DNA of 64,000 bases. It comes from Pelecanus crispus (taxonomy: Eukaryota > Chordata > Aves > Pelecaniformes > Pelecanidae). The translations under genes were made by a program, and so were the position numbers. The first letter of the stretch is position 1. Each line of letters starts with the position of its first letter. Shown here in pieces: positions 1 to 9,709 of the stretch. The notes under the pieces are model-generated. The model was given only the letters and a program-made list of their open reading frames with translations, ran no database searches and was not told the origin of the DNA. The DNA lies in contig NC_134649.1 of the NCBI RefSeq assembly GCF_030463565.1, positions 38,465,044 to 38,529,043 of the forward strand. Reading direction: 5' to 3'.

Positions 1-1709
1 CCCTGAACAAATATGGCAGATAATAATGGAATAACATGATGTCCTTTTGTCAGAGATGGATTTTTCCTTCTTGGAAGCCTATTGCTAGGACAGCAGATGA
101 CTCTGCAGAGAGTCGTCTCCAGGTTGAAATAATTGTCAGTGAAGCCTTTGACTCTTCTCTCAGTAACTAGATTTTGTTGTTCCTGGGCTTGTCTAGCATC
201 AGGGGTCTTTGCTGTGGGGTATCTTTCTCTGTTGCTTGGGAAAAGGCTTATGTGGAAGTTGGAATTGACTCTTGCTTATTTCTTGTTCTGGGCTTTGAAA
301 TGAACCCTGAGTGTCAAGACTAATTTTCTGGCTGCAGGGAGGACGTGATAGCTACTGAGTAACAGCTAAGTGTGCTGGCAGCAATCAGCACCCATCAGGT
401 TCTCTTCGGCGGGTGTGTACAGGCTGGGGAAGTGGGGTGAGCTTTGTCTCTGCCTTGGGATTGGGTCTTGCCCCTTGTACGATAAAACCTTCCGGAGCTC
501 CTTCCAGGCTCCAAGCAGAAAATGGGGGATTGCCCTAGGAGATGCTGCTGCTGGAGTTAACTTTGATGGCATCCTCTGCTCCTGCGTAGAGGGAGAGGTG
601 TTTAAGTTGCTGTACAGCTCCTCCACTATTATCACGGCTGCTTCTACATCAGTGTCCCGCGGGTAGTGGGCCGTGTCGGGTGTCCGTAGGCTCCTGGAGA
701 TGACAGGAAGGCACGGGTGTAGGTGTAGCATGCAGGTTTTTTTTTTGTCTTTGCCCACTCTCCCTCCTGGATCTTTGCACGTGATGCCTGCCACTTGGCT
801 GGAGTTGCACCTGAAAAAGGCCTAAGGAAGGATGACAGGAATAATCAAAGTTATGGGAAGACTTCTGAAGGAGTAATTACATGGTTGAGAACTCACCAGC
901 CTGGAAGAGCAATGGTGCAGGTCTGTGAAACCTTGAGAGGGCAGAGGAGGAATGGCTGTCCACAGGCTTTTTCAGTACAAAACCTGGGTGCCATCAAATG
1001 AAGTGAGCAGGTGGCAGATGAGAAAGAAACAAGAGGCTGGTGAGAGCGTTCTGGGAGGGATCATGGTTTGACTTTAGCCAGACCTTTGCTCTTGCACTGG
1101 ATGCGTGCAGCATTTCTGTACTGCAGTGCAACCAGCTGACGGGACTGCGATGCAGTGCCCTTGTCTTGAGAACTTGAGCAATGGGCCATGTCCCCCGTGT
1201 ACAAGGTATTGTACAAATAACAAAAATACTGCCTGCTTCCAGGAACGTGCTATAGAAGAGGCCTGGGTATCTTGGGGGGCAGAGAGTCCTGTTGTGGCAG
1301 GTAATGGCACAGTCTTGCTGGGGCAGGGTGGCTGCGGGGAGCAGAGGGATTAATTCTGCCTACAGAGCAGCTGTTGTAAAATTGACTTAGAAGTCATAGA
1401 CTCTAATTTTGGTTTTAATCACCAGAGAAATGCGAGCTGACGTGTCGGGGTGGTGAGCTCCCTTGAGGACTGTGGAGAAACAGCGTGTGCGGAGGCAGAG
1501 GAGGGATTCTGGGTGGGGTGAGGGGGATGCCCTCGCTGGGCTGCGTTGGGGGCTGCTTTGTCTCCATGCTGCCGAGGGGAAATTGCCTGCGCATCCTTGG
1601 GGGCTCCTCAGCCTGTGAATCCTCCGTGACCGACAACGCCTGGGTGGTTCCTCAGTCTTGGAGCTAGGAGATAAGCTTTATGCCTTCCTGCCTTTTTTTC
1701 TGTTGTAGT
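1..1709. other. Upstream flank, no gene recognised
   Basis: This stretch lies 5' of the CHCHD6 promoter. I read both strands and found no exon of a known neighbour, no RNA gene and no clear repeat. The longest open frame (366-794, minus strand, 142 codons) has no domain I recognise and shows no splice-site or family support. The composition is mixed, with a short T run at 738-746. The neighbour expected from human synteny (TXNRD3, diverging) is not visible here, so it must lie further upstream if synteny holds. Confidence 0.5.
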
Positions 1710-1785
1710 TGTCCTGGTTTCAGCTAAACTACGACAGTAGTAAAGTGTGTTTTGGTTTTCTTCCTTCCATAATTTTGACCCAGTG
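1710..1785. mobile_element. Possible avian ERV LTR fragment
   Basis: The bases around 1710-1735 begin TGTCCTGGTTTCAGCTAAAC after one extra base and continue into a short A/T-rich stretch. That opening resembles the TG-start of abundant bird endogenous retrovirus LTRs. Only tens of bases are recognisable before the GC-rich promoter begins. There are no internal genes, no primer-binding site and no second LTR. It could be chance similarity. I describe it only as a small remnant. Confidence 0.3.
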
Positions 1786-2003
1786 AAGGAACCCCACAAG
1801 CACAGCCCGCAGCGCGGGCGGGGGGGAGGAAGCCTAGTGAGGCCAAGGGCTGGACACCGAGCCCGGAGACGCCTTGGTGCCGCCGTGGGTATGTCCTAGG
1901 GTGAGGATCAAGCGGTAACCCGCCTCAGAGCACGGCTTTCTCCGGGGCCGGGTCGGGCCGCCCGCGCCCTGGGCAGCACAGCCCGCGCAGCCGCTGCCGG
2001 CAG

Positions 2004-2022
2004 ACTACAGCCCCCAGCCTGC
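2004..2022 (+). promoter_or_regulatory. ZNF143/THAP11-type promoter motif
   Basis: The 19 bases ACTACAGCCCCCAGCCTGC match the ACTACA-nn(n)-CCCA-nn-TGC pattern bound by ZNF143 (also called the SBS motif) in CpG-island promoters. It lies about 180 bp upstream of the chosen start codon and about 50 bp upstream of the CCAAT pair, a typical place. The match is read by eye; binding has not been shown. Confidence 0.6.
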
Positions 2023-2054
2023 ACCGCGGCTCGCCGCCAGCACCGCGCCGCGCT

Positions 2055-2082
2055 ATTGGCCGTCCCGGAGCCGACCGCCAAT
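2055..2082. promoter_or_regulatory. Pair of opposed CCAAT boxes (NF-Y type)
   Basis: ATTGG at 2055-2059 (a CCAAT box on the minus strand) and CCAAT at 2078-2082 (plus strand) lie 23 bases apart, each flanked by G+C. NF-Y sites in this setting are common just upstream of TATA-less start sites. The opposite orientations would be compatible with transcription in either direction, but no minus-strand gene is seen upstream. Confidence 0.6.
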
Positions 2083-2198
2083 GGGGCGCGGGTATGTTGG
2101 CAGGCGGCGGAAGGGGAGAGGCGCTGTTCGCAGCGGTAGCCCGGTGTGAGTTGGGGGGCGCGGCGGGGAGAGGCGTCCCCAGCGCCCGCCCCGCCGGC

Positions 2199-2288
2199 AT
2201 GGGGGGCAGCGAGAGCAGCCACGGCGGCAGGAAGGTCTCCTTCGGGCTGGATGAGCGGGAGCAAGTCCGGGTGCTGCAGGGCATCAGG
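2199..2288 (+). CDS. CHCHD6: CHCHD6 (MIC25) coding exon 1, residues 1-30
   Basis: This is the first coding exon of MICOS subunit MIC25, a protein of the inner-membrane side of mitochondria that helps form and hold crista junctions with MIC60, MIC19 and others. It encodes 30 codons beginning MGGSESSHGGRKVSFGLDE and ending VRVLQGIR. Gly2 with Ser6 fits an N-myristoylation signal, as known for this family. The VSFG-DE-E-VRVLQG-R pattern is closer to CHCHD6 than to its paralogue CHCHD3 (MIC19). I chose ATG 2199 because its context (GCCGGC before, G after) is strong and the family starts here. An in-frame ATG at 2094 would add 35 residues but probably lies upstream of the transcript start. The donor is AGG|GTGAGG, phase 0. 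The gene is partial: six exons lie here, and the CHCH-domain exons lie beyond the window. Confidence 0.93.
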
Positions 2289-4594
2289 GTGAGGCGGGCC
2301 GCGGGTGCTCTGGGGCCGGGTGATGGAGGCAGGGAGGCTGCGGGGCACGGCCGTGGTGGAGGGCAGGCACCTGGGCCGAGGAAGGCCCTGCTGGGGTGGC
2401 ATTGCTGGCGGGGCTCGGGCAGGGAGGCCAGGCGATGTGGTACAGGGCTGGAAGGGGTGGGTGAGGAAAACCAGCAAGGAAGAGGGGAGGAAGAACTGGA
2501 AGGCTGAAGGAGTGGGGGATTGGGGAGGTGGTGGGATGACTGGAGAGTGGTGGGAAAGAGGGCTGAGTGCCTGAGCGTGGCTTTTCTTGAGCGGCAACAC
2601 ACCAGCCCTTTATCTCCCATTCTGAGAGAGAGCAGAGTCTCGCCCCTGTTTCCCTCCTCACTGCTTAATGACCCCATCTTGCCCCAAAGCCTTGTGCTTT
2701 GCAAGCAGTTTGATGCTTAAAGACACTGCCTGGCTCTGAGGGCATCCAAGAGGAGACGCTTCTGCCCTTATTATTCCCTGCCTTATTATTCCCTCCTCAC
2801 TGCTTAATGACCCCATCTTGCCCCAAAGCCTTGTGCTTTGCAAGCAGTTTGATGCTTAAAGACACTGCCTGGCTCTGAGGGCATCCAAGAGGAGACGCTT
2901 CTGCCCTTATTAATAATACCGAGAGCCCGGGCAAAGCACCGCTGTCTGAACATGGAGGGAGGTAAGAGGTTGTGGGGATTAGTGAGGATTAGGGGTGTTT
3001 CTAGGAGGGGTGGTGGGAAGCTGCTTCTTGAATTTTGACCAGACATATACATATATGTGTTGTGAAAACAAGCCCTGGAAAGTGGTAGTGGTATCATTAA
3101 GGAACATTTTTTTCCTCGTCATGTTTTTTATCGGTTATTTTTTATTACTACCATCATTTTCATTGGTGTTGCTTCTTCATACTTTTATCTGGTTTTCCCC
3201 TAAGATTCATCTGAAATGAGCTTGCGGAGTGAGTTTTGCTGTGGTTACTTATTTTTCATCCCATTTTGACTAATCATTTGACAAAAATTAACTAAGATTG
3301 TGCCAATCTCCTTTTTAAAGTGTTTGACAGAGGTGAAGTTGTTCTAGCCTGATTTGTCTTTACAGGATATAGGTGGGGGCCCCTGGGGACTCACCCTCAC
3401 CTGCTGTAGATGCAATTTGTTTTATGCTTTCATTTAGTTAGCTGCTTCATCAGCTAGATGCTGATGGAATGAATGTGGGTTCATTGTTACTCATCTGTTT
3501 ATGACCTCCAGGAGCCCAAGATGAAGATGCCCTATGTATCTCATGACAGCTGATTAGGTTAAATGAGCTGTGGTCTTTGTAGGCCTTTCTGTTTGACTTC
3601 CTGAAGTAAAAGTTTCTCTTTTCTGTTTGGTTGGTTTGTTTTGTGAGATGAAATAATCATTGCCCATTCTAAGCACCAATGAGGTTACATGCTTTTTGCA
3701 GCTATGTATATAAAAGTAGTTCCACTGAGCTTGCACTTATCTAAGCCTGTCTTTTTACAGGTTTGTGTTTTTAAAAACCAGTTCCCATAGACAGGAATTT
3801 AGCATGATAACAATGTATAACGTAGGCGTTAAAAATGCTGTTAAATTGGGTAGCAGTGGCACAGCTGAAAATCTGTCTTCTACTGTGACCAATGTAGGTG
3901 GGGAAGCGGCCTCATTTCGTTTTGTTCTGGAGCCAGAACAGTCAGCACAGAACCTCTGACCTTGGGAGGAAGAAGGGGTCTATCTTAACAGTGCTGTGAG
4001 AAGCCCCTTGGGCTGAATTGCCAGAAAACTTCAAGTTAGCTGTTCTTTCTTTTTCATGGTTTTGGACCCAAGTGAGGGAGTGAGAATGAAGTTGAGATTG
4101 CAAAACTGTTTGCAGCCTTATGTGAATGGGAGGGCTGTGCAGTTGTTCTCTGCCATGTGATTTGGAGTACTTCTGCCATGCTCAGCTGGGTTAGCAAGCA
4201 TGGGGGAAAAAGATGGACAGACTTAACAGCCTGCTTAGTTCCTTTTCTTCCACTTCTGGTAAATATGTCCCTACTCAAGGTGTTGGCCTGTTTAGCAGTG
4301 CTCTCCACCTTGATTAGTATGTGTGGAAGATTCATTCTCATTGTCCAGTGAAGCCTTTAGGGTCAGGAGATTGGAGGTTTTATCACTTACTGATAGGATG
4401 TGGTTTTTTTTAAATGTAAAGTCATCATACCAATGTGGACCACCTGGATCTGAAGAACCCTGGCATTGAAATGAGGTAACTATCAATACGTTTGCAGTAG
4501 TAGGGAAACTAACAAATGGGGAGCTTTTATCCTGAAATATATGTGCATTAAGAGTTGACTTGGTTAATTTCTTTCCCATGTATATGTGTTTCAG
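2289..4594 (+). other. CHCHD6: CHCHD6 intron 1 (2.3 kb)
   Basis: GT at 2289 and AG at 4593-4594 bound this phase-0 intron. Its first 130 bases belong to the G+C-rich promoter region. It contains a perfect direct duplication at 2650-2912, annotated separately. The remaining 1.7 kb is A/T-rich with no gene, RNA or repeat I can name. Confidence 0.85.
2650..2912. repeat. Exact 124-bp direct duplication, period 139 bp
   Basis: Bases 2650-2773 recur at 2789-2912 with no difference I can see. They are separated by 15 bases that end in a TTATTATT-type stretch also found at the end of the first copy. The identity suggests a recent slippage or microhomology duplication, a length polymorphism, or an assembly error. 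The unit has no coding potential that fits the gene and lies wholly within intron 1. Confidence 0.92.
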
Positions 4595-4727
4595 CTCTCT
4601 GAAGATGTAGTGAACCGAATGAAAGAATCTCCTCAAAGTAAAAGGGACAACCAGAGATCGCCCCGTTCATCCAATGGCACAGCTCCATCTTCACCAGCTG
4701 CAGAAGGGAAACCCAAATCTCCTACAG
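4595..4727 (+). CDS. CHCHD6: CHCHD6 coding exon 2, residues 31-74
   Basis: The acceptor TTTCAG ends at 4594 and the donor ACAG|GTACTC begins at 4728. The exon is 133 bases and ends in phase 1. It encodes LSEDVVNRMKE, the conserved end of the DUF737-type N-terminal block (human: LSENVVNRMKE). A Ser/Pro/Lys-rich linker follows, with several SP and SPxK-like sites, of low complexity and probably disordered. The joining to exon 1 (QGIR|LSED) matches the family exactly, which confirms the splice. Confidence 0.92.
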
Positions 4728-5962
4728 GTACTCTCAGTCCCTCTCAGGTCTACTGACTGTTTTGACAACTTCTCAGTAGTGCTGCCACTGGATGTTACAT
4801 GGTATGCCTGTATGTTTTCAAGACTACCTTGTTGTAAAAGGAGCTCTTTGATTAGCCTGTAACACTTTTATGTGTGTAGGTATCAGCATAATTGAATGCT
4901 TTGGATGTTACGGTCCTGTGACATCCTTTTTATGTTTCTGAAAGGTAGCCACGTCACCTGGCAGTTGCAGAAGTTGGAATACTATGGTTCTAGTTCTGTT
5001 GCTGTGTGACCTTAAGTAAGGCAACTTGTTTTTCTAGAGCCTTTCCTTCTCCATCTTTGGAATACCACCCTTCCCAGACACTTTAATGAACTTGTATCGC
5101 TTTGTGAACGTTTCTAGGATTTCAGATGAATGTGCCATAAGCAAGGCAGAAATTTTTTATTTTATCTTTCATTCCTGGCAAGCTGACTTGTTGTGTCCTT
5201 TCCATTCACAGGGAGTATATCGTGGATGGGTGGGGGAAATACTGCCTTTTGTTCTTTGGAAATAAGCTCATAGGAGAGGATAGACTGACTAAGCACAGAT
5301 TGCCAAGTGGATGGTGAAAACTTTGGTTTCTGAACTTATCTTTCTTTACAGTCAGAAAACTATTTGGTTTCTCTTGGTTCTCAAATATACTTTGTTGATA
5401 TAAGTTATCAGTGTGGATTTGTTTAAGGCATCCAGACTACCATGAAGTTAGGGAACCAGGCCTTCGCTGTTAGAGTTGTTTGCTGTTAGCCTCTGTCTTT
5501 CCTGAAAGTGGATTCAGCCTTATGGATGGCCTAAACTCCATCAAATAATTTCATCTCCATTTGTGGGATCCCTTGTAATTACCAGGAAAACCAGGATAGG
5601 GGATCAATGGGAAGACTTAATGGAACTACAGGAAGGAAATGGAAAGTAGGACTAAAACCATGCTTATGTTTCAGTATAAACCAGGGGTTTGAGGTGTTAA
5701 CATCCTTACCTAGAAGTTTCTGTAGCATGCCTTGTTCAATGTGCCTTGTTGAAGGCGATGCTGTCAGTGTCTCTTTGTTTCATGAATTCAAACATCCATA
5801 GAATTTAAATTTTCTTGATGCTTTTCTAGGTGTATTGGTTTTTTTCTCTTGATGACCTAACACTCACATATGAAATACTCTCCTCTTCTCAGATGACTTA
5901 CGATGTGATAAAGGACTGTGCTTTGCATTATAGTTTTCACTGGTTTCTGTTGTTCTTTCTAG
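4728..5962 (+). other. CHCHD6: CHCHD6 intron 2 (1.2 kb)
   Basis: Phase-1 intron with a GT start and a TTTCTAG acceptor. Apart from the MIR-like relic at about 4975-5145, I see no gene or named element in it. Confidence 0.85.
4975..5145 (+). mobile_element. MIR-like (CORE-SINE type) relic
   Basis: The run CTGTGTGACCTTAAGTAAGG near 5002-5021, then a CTTCTCCATCT-type segment near 5046-5056 and a CGCTTTGTGAACGTTT-like end near 5098-5113, follows the order of the MIR consensus (the CTGTGTGACCTTGG core, then CTCATCTGTAAAATGG, then AAAGCGCTTTG). The copy is old and diverged, with no intact A/B box seen. It has no coding role. Confidence 0.5.
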
Positions 5963-6032
5963 GAATCCAGCCACCAATGGCGAGTGACTCTGGACAGAAG
6001 TCTTCTGCTGCAGAGCAGGAACTGTACAGGAG
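5963..6032 (+). CDS. CHCHD6: CHCHD6 coding exon 3, residues 75-97
   Basis: Acceptor TTTCTAG to 5962, donor GAG|GTGAGG at 6033. The exon is 70 bases, entered in phase 1 and left in phase 2. It encodes GIQPPMASDSGQKSSAAEQE, then LYR. The first part is the end of the poorly conserved Ser-rich linker; EQELYRRYERE, completed by exon 4, opens the charged helical region (human: GVKRYEQE). The linker is the least conserved part of the family, so this exon is supported mostly by frame, splice sites and the good match where it joins exon 4. Confidence 0.85.
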
Positions 6033-8255
6033 GTGAGGTGAAGTTCTTGAAAAAGACAACAGTTTAGCTCCTTTTGGGCTGTATATATACATGTATGTTT
6101 TATTTCAGTCTCAGTGCAATGACTGTGTGTTTTAATGCCTGAGAATCCCCTTTGAAGCCTTGTTCAGTTAAGGGCCGTGGAATGCGGTGCTTTTTTTTTT
6201 TTTTTTTTTTAGGGAAGCCTGTCCCTTAGCCAAAGAGAGCAGTCAGGGGAGGTGTGGGCAATTGGAGTGGTGTTTGGAAAAACAGGGGGCACCAATGTAA
6301 AGAGCTTGTAACTACAGAAAACTTGTGTGATGCGCACTGCAAGACCAATAGAGCGTAACCTTGAGTACAGTTGCCTTTTCTGGGACAAGTGAAGGAGTCT
6401 GTGTCTGATGCTTCCATTAGGAATTTTGGAACCTCAAACATGGCGATGGGTTCAATTCAGTTTATACCTGAAATAATCAGATCTATTTATGTATCTGATT
6501 CCATTCCTCCTCCTTTTTCTAGACTGGACATAATGTCTGTCAGCCAGTGTGGAGTGCTATGAATTTTTCATCCAAGGGTATTTTAATGTATTAAGATAGA
6601 AATACCTGTGAAGATGGGGTAAGGGTGAGAAAATTGCAGAAGAAAACTGTCCTCTTCTTTGTCGGAAACACAGCAGTCTCCTCCTAGTTCTCAGCAATGC
6701 AAGGCAGTGTGAACTTCAGTTCTGTGTAACTCAGTAGCTTTCTGTTACAAAACTGCTGGCCTGATCTGTCTGTGCGCTCTTAAAGATGCTGTAAAGATCA
6801 GTCTTTTCCAGTTAACGATGAAAAGCAGTCTTTGTGTGTGGTGTTTTTTTAGTATTACAACTGACTGGCCAAACCTGTTGAAACAAAAACCTGTTGCATC
6901 AATCACACTGTCCTTAAGAAAGTCAGAAATGCAACCAAGGAAGTCTCTGGAAAGCTGGTTCGCTTTCTTGGGGACTGTGGAATTGAAATTGCTGGAAGTT
7001 TTCAGTGCTGAGCTACTGAACTGCATCCCAAATACCTGGTCTGGGAAAGGAGGTAGAGGCAGAAATGCAGCGGAAAGGTGAGCAGGGAAGACAAGAAAGG
7101 GAGGAGCAGCTTGTATGCATGTGGCTCAACTATGGAACTGGAATCAGACCTGGATGGGCTGAAATACACCCTGAGAAAATTTGTGGATGACACCAAATTG
7201 AGGGAGTGGTCACTGCTCGGTGTAGGGCAGCACTGCCACTCAGAGGGACCTCGGCAAGCTAGAGGCATGGGATAAGAGGGGCTGAGGGAACTGCATTGGC
7301 TTAGCCTTGAGAAGAGGGAGGATCTAACTGTTGTTTTCAACTTCCTGAAGTAGTAAAACAGAGGCAGTGCCAGACTGTTCTCAGAGGTACACACTGAAAA
7401 AACAAGAGGCTAGGGACACAAATCACAGCAAGGAAATTCTGCCTGGGTATTGGGAGGGTCAAGGGTGGCAGAAAACTCCAGTCAGTGAATGCAGTGAGCC
7501 TGTTCCAGTGCTTCACAGGAAGGATATAGAGTCTCCACTGTTGGACATCATCAAAGGTTGACTGGAGAAGGCCCTGAGCGGCCTGATCTAGCCTTGAAGT
7601 TAGTTCTGTTTTGAGCAGGAGGCTGAAAGAAATGACCTTCAAAGATCCCATCTAACCTAATTTATTCTGTGATTCACTTCATATTCATCTCTCTTTGCTT
7701 GCATGTAAGATTTCTAAGGCTTGAATTGGACAAAATTTCCTTCATGGGAATCGGAGATTCAGGTGTCCAGACTATGGATCTGACAAGGCCGCTTCTCTCA
7801 GTGCTGTTGCTGCATGTGTTTTATGTGATTTTCTTTCCATTGTGGAGCAGAAGAGCAGCATTGTCAGAAAGGCTAACTCCTTTTATTGTTGTACATCCTG
7901 TGATCTTTTCCAAAGCAGTGTCTATTTATCTAGCTAACTACTTTCCATTCTCACTGTTTTCAGGTGATAATTAAGTACTTTATAGAGCTAAATGTAACTG
8001 AGGTATAAGCTTATATGGTGCTAAGTCTACCTTTGTTGCCAGAGCTGTACCTCACTGAAGCTGCAGGTCATGTTTAAAGTTTGTTGGACTTTTGAATATC
8101 TGCTGATAATGGAGGGGCTTTGAGCAGACTTTGTGTCAAATAGATTATGGATTTATATTTCGGCTCTAGGCAGGGATAGTCCATGCTAAGCCATGACCCT
8201 GTTGCCAGAAGTCTGCTGATCACGTTCTTTCTCTTTGCCTTTGGTGCTCATACAG
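6033..8255 (+). other. CHCHD6: CHCHD6 intron 3 (2.2 kb)
   Basis: Phase-2 intron, GTGAGG to TACAG. It contains a 20-base T run at 6191-6210 and a decayed CR1 at about 7130-7675. No other gene or named element was found in it. Confidence 0.85.
7130..7675 (+). mobile_element. Decayed CR1 LINE 3' part, plus strand
   Basis: The plus strand reads KFVDDTKLREW at 7177-7209. FVDD (7180-7191) corresponds to the reverse transcriptase active-site F/Y-x-D-D box of CR1. Near 7300-7350 comes LSLEKREDLTVVFNFLK, matching the CR1 C-terminal [10 protein letters not shown]...NYLK segment. The element ends near 7675 with a TTCTGTGATTC tail of the CR1 type. Stops, indels and internal losses make it a dead, 5'-truncated copy. 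It lies in the sense orientation in intron 3. Confidence 0.75.
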
Positions 8256-8400
8256 GTATGAGCGAGAACAGGAACTGGTCCAAGAGGAGTTGCTCCGGCT
8301 GGCCAAAAGAGAAAGGGAAGCAGCCAGTGAGGCCTTGAATACTGCCCTTCAGCGGGAGAGGAACAACACTAATGAAGAGAGGAAGAGAGCAGCCCAGCTG
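8256..8400 (+). CDS. CHCHD6: CHCHD6 coding exon 4, residues 98-146
   Basis: Acceptor ATACAG ends at 8255; donor CAGCTG|GTGAGT begins at 8401. The exon is 145 bases, entered in phase 2 and left in phase 0. It encodes RYEREQELVQEELLRLAKRE, then a run of Arg/Glu/Lys/Ala ending RKRAAQL. This is the charged coiled-coil region; LAKREREAASEA corresponds to VAKREREAATKH in human MIC25. The frame stays open past the donor to a stop at 8515, so a transcript retaining the intron would give a protein lacking the CHCH domain. No polyadenylation signal was noticed to support that form. Confidence 0.92.
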
Positions 8401-9703
8401 GTGAGTGACAAAAAACTCCAGTATGTTTCCATACACAACAGGCTAAACTCTTCCTGCTTGAGAGGATTCATTAAATGTCACTTGCGGGATGAGCTTAGAA
8501 ACTTTAATTTAGGCTGAATCACTCATCACCTCCCAACTCATCACTTATGTTTGGCTTACAGTGTAGCTGGCAAGCTACACTTGCAGCATGTCATGCGGTG
8601 ATGCTAAGGCCGAGCTTGCAGGGAAAAGTTTAAGTAATGACTGTGCTGGGGACAGCTTTACCTGTGCAGGCCAGTGTGGTGTGTGTATATGGGGTTGTTG
8701 TCTGAGCTAGAGAGAACTCTTTTAAACTATCAAGTGTATGAAATGAACATTTCGATATAAACAGGATTAGATTCTGCTGACCTGATCTATCCTGAAACTG
8801 CTCCATTTTTCTAGAGTATAATTGTGCAAATACCCAAATTAATTAAAAGTAATAATGAGTTCTGTTGTTTGAGTCTTTTAGGATGCTGGTAACAGAAGAA
8901 CTGTTACAAAACTGTCAGGTATTTTAACATTTTGAAGAAGGCTTAAGATTGATTTTTAGGGACCAGGAAGCATAAACCCCTTTTGTGCACACCACTGACT
9001 CCCAAACCAATCTGTTCTTGCCCCGTAGGCAGAGTTATTTTTGGGGACTTCTTGCTGCAGCCTTTACTATTGGTCAGGCACCTTGGTGTTGCTGAGATAA
9101 CCCACTGGGCGACTGTCATACCAGTGCTGAGAAGAACAGTGATGGAGGCAGAAGTACAGTGAGATGAGACTGAGTAGAGCAAAAGGCTTATATCACTACA
9201 GTAGGTTGGGGCTGTCATCGGTGCTTAATATTCACGTGATACTATTTTATATTGTTTTCTTTTAAATACTAGCATTACTATGGCAATGGTGTACTGTCTG
9301 TAAACAATGCAGGGTCTTCCTGGAACTGCCACTTTTTCCTGACCTGCAGTGGTATGAGGTGTTCGGGTGTGACAGTGAGGTGGGACTGTGCTTGCCACAG
9401 TGAGCTCGAATTGCTTGTTCATTCAGACTGTGATGTTGAAACTGTTTATTGAGAGAACCAGATCTAGAGTAATTCTCCTTGCCTGGTACATACTGAAAGG
9501 ATGGTTTAGGGAGAGAACAGACTTGAGTAATGAAAGTCTTTATTGTGTTTCTTCCATCCTACTGATCTGTTGCATGCACTTGATTTAACTGAAGAACCTC
9601 TCTATGAGCATGTTTTTTCTATATGTTGAATGCTAATAGGCGTGGCTTACCCAGGCACGTGACTTGGCTGTGAAGCGTTTTGAGGTTATAATATGAAGGG
9701 ATT
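8401..9703 (+). other. CHCHD6: Intron 4, first part: no named feature
   Basis: Start of the 34,956-base intron 4 (8401-43356, phase 0). This part is A/T-rich single-copy-looking DNA. I see no gene, RNA or repeat that I can support. Confidence 0.7.
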
Positions 9704-9709
9704 TTAGGG

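Larger units (their letters stand above)
1795..2420 (+). promoter_or_regulatory. CHCHD6: GC-rich TATA-less promoter / CpG island of CHCHD6
   Basis: Base composition changes sharply to G+C-rich, CpG-rich sequence around exon 1, while the flanks are A/T-richer. A GC-box-like run sits at about 1814-1828. A ZNF143-type motif lies at 2004-2022, and opposed CCAAT boxes lie at 2055-2059 and 2078-2082. No TATA box is seen. This is the usual arrangement for a housekeeping promoter of a nuclear gene for a mitochondrial protein. If the CCAAT boxes sit at their usual distance, transcription starts roughly between 2120 and 2190. That start position is inferred. Long minus-strand frames across 1908-2704 are a by-product of the high G+C content. 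Confidence 0.75.

Noticed and set aside
366..794. 142-codon minus-strand open frame upstream of the promoter
   Set aside because: No recognised domain, no splice or promoter context, and no similarity that I know to the expected neighbour gene. Treated as chance or part of an unknown repeat.
1908..2704. Overlapping minus-strand frames of 230 and 259 codons across the CpG island
   Set aside because: They are Pro/Ala/Ser/Arg-rich by-products of G+C-rich DNA opposite CHCHD6 exon 1 and run across exon, intron and duplication without coding signs.
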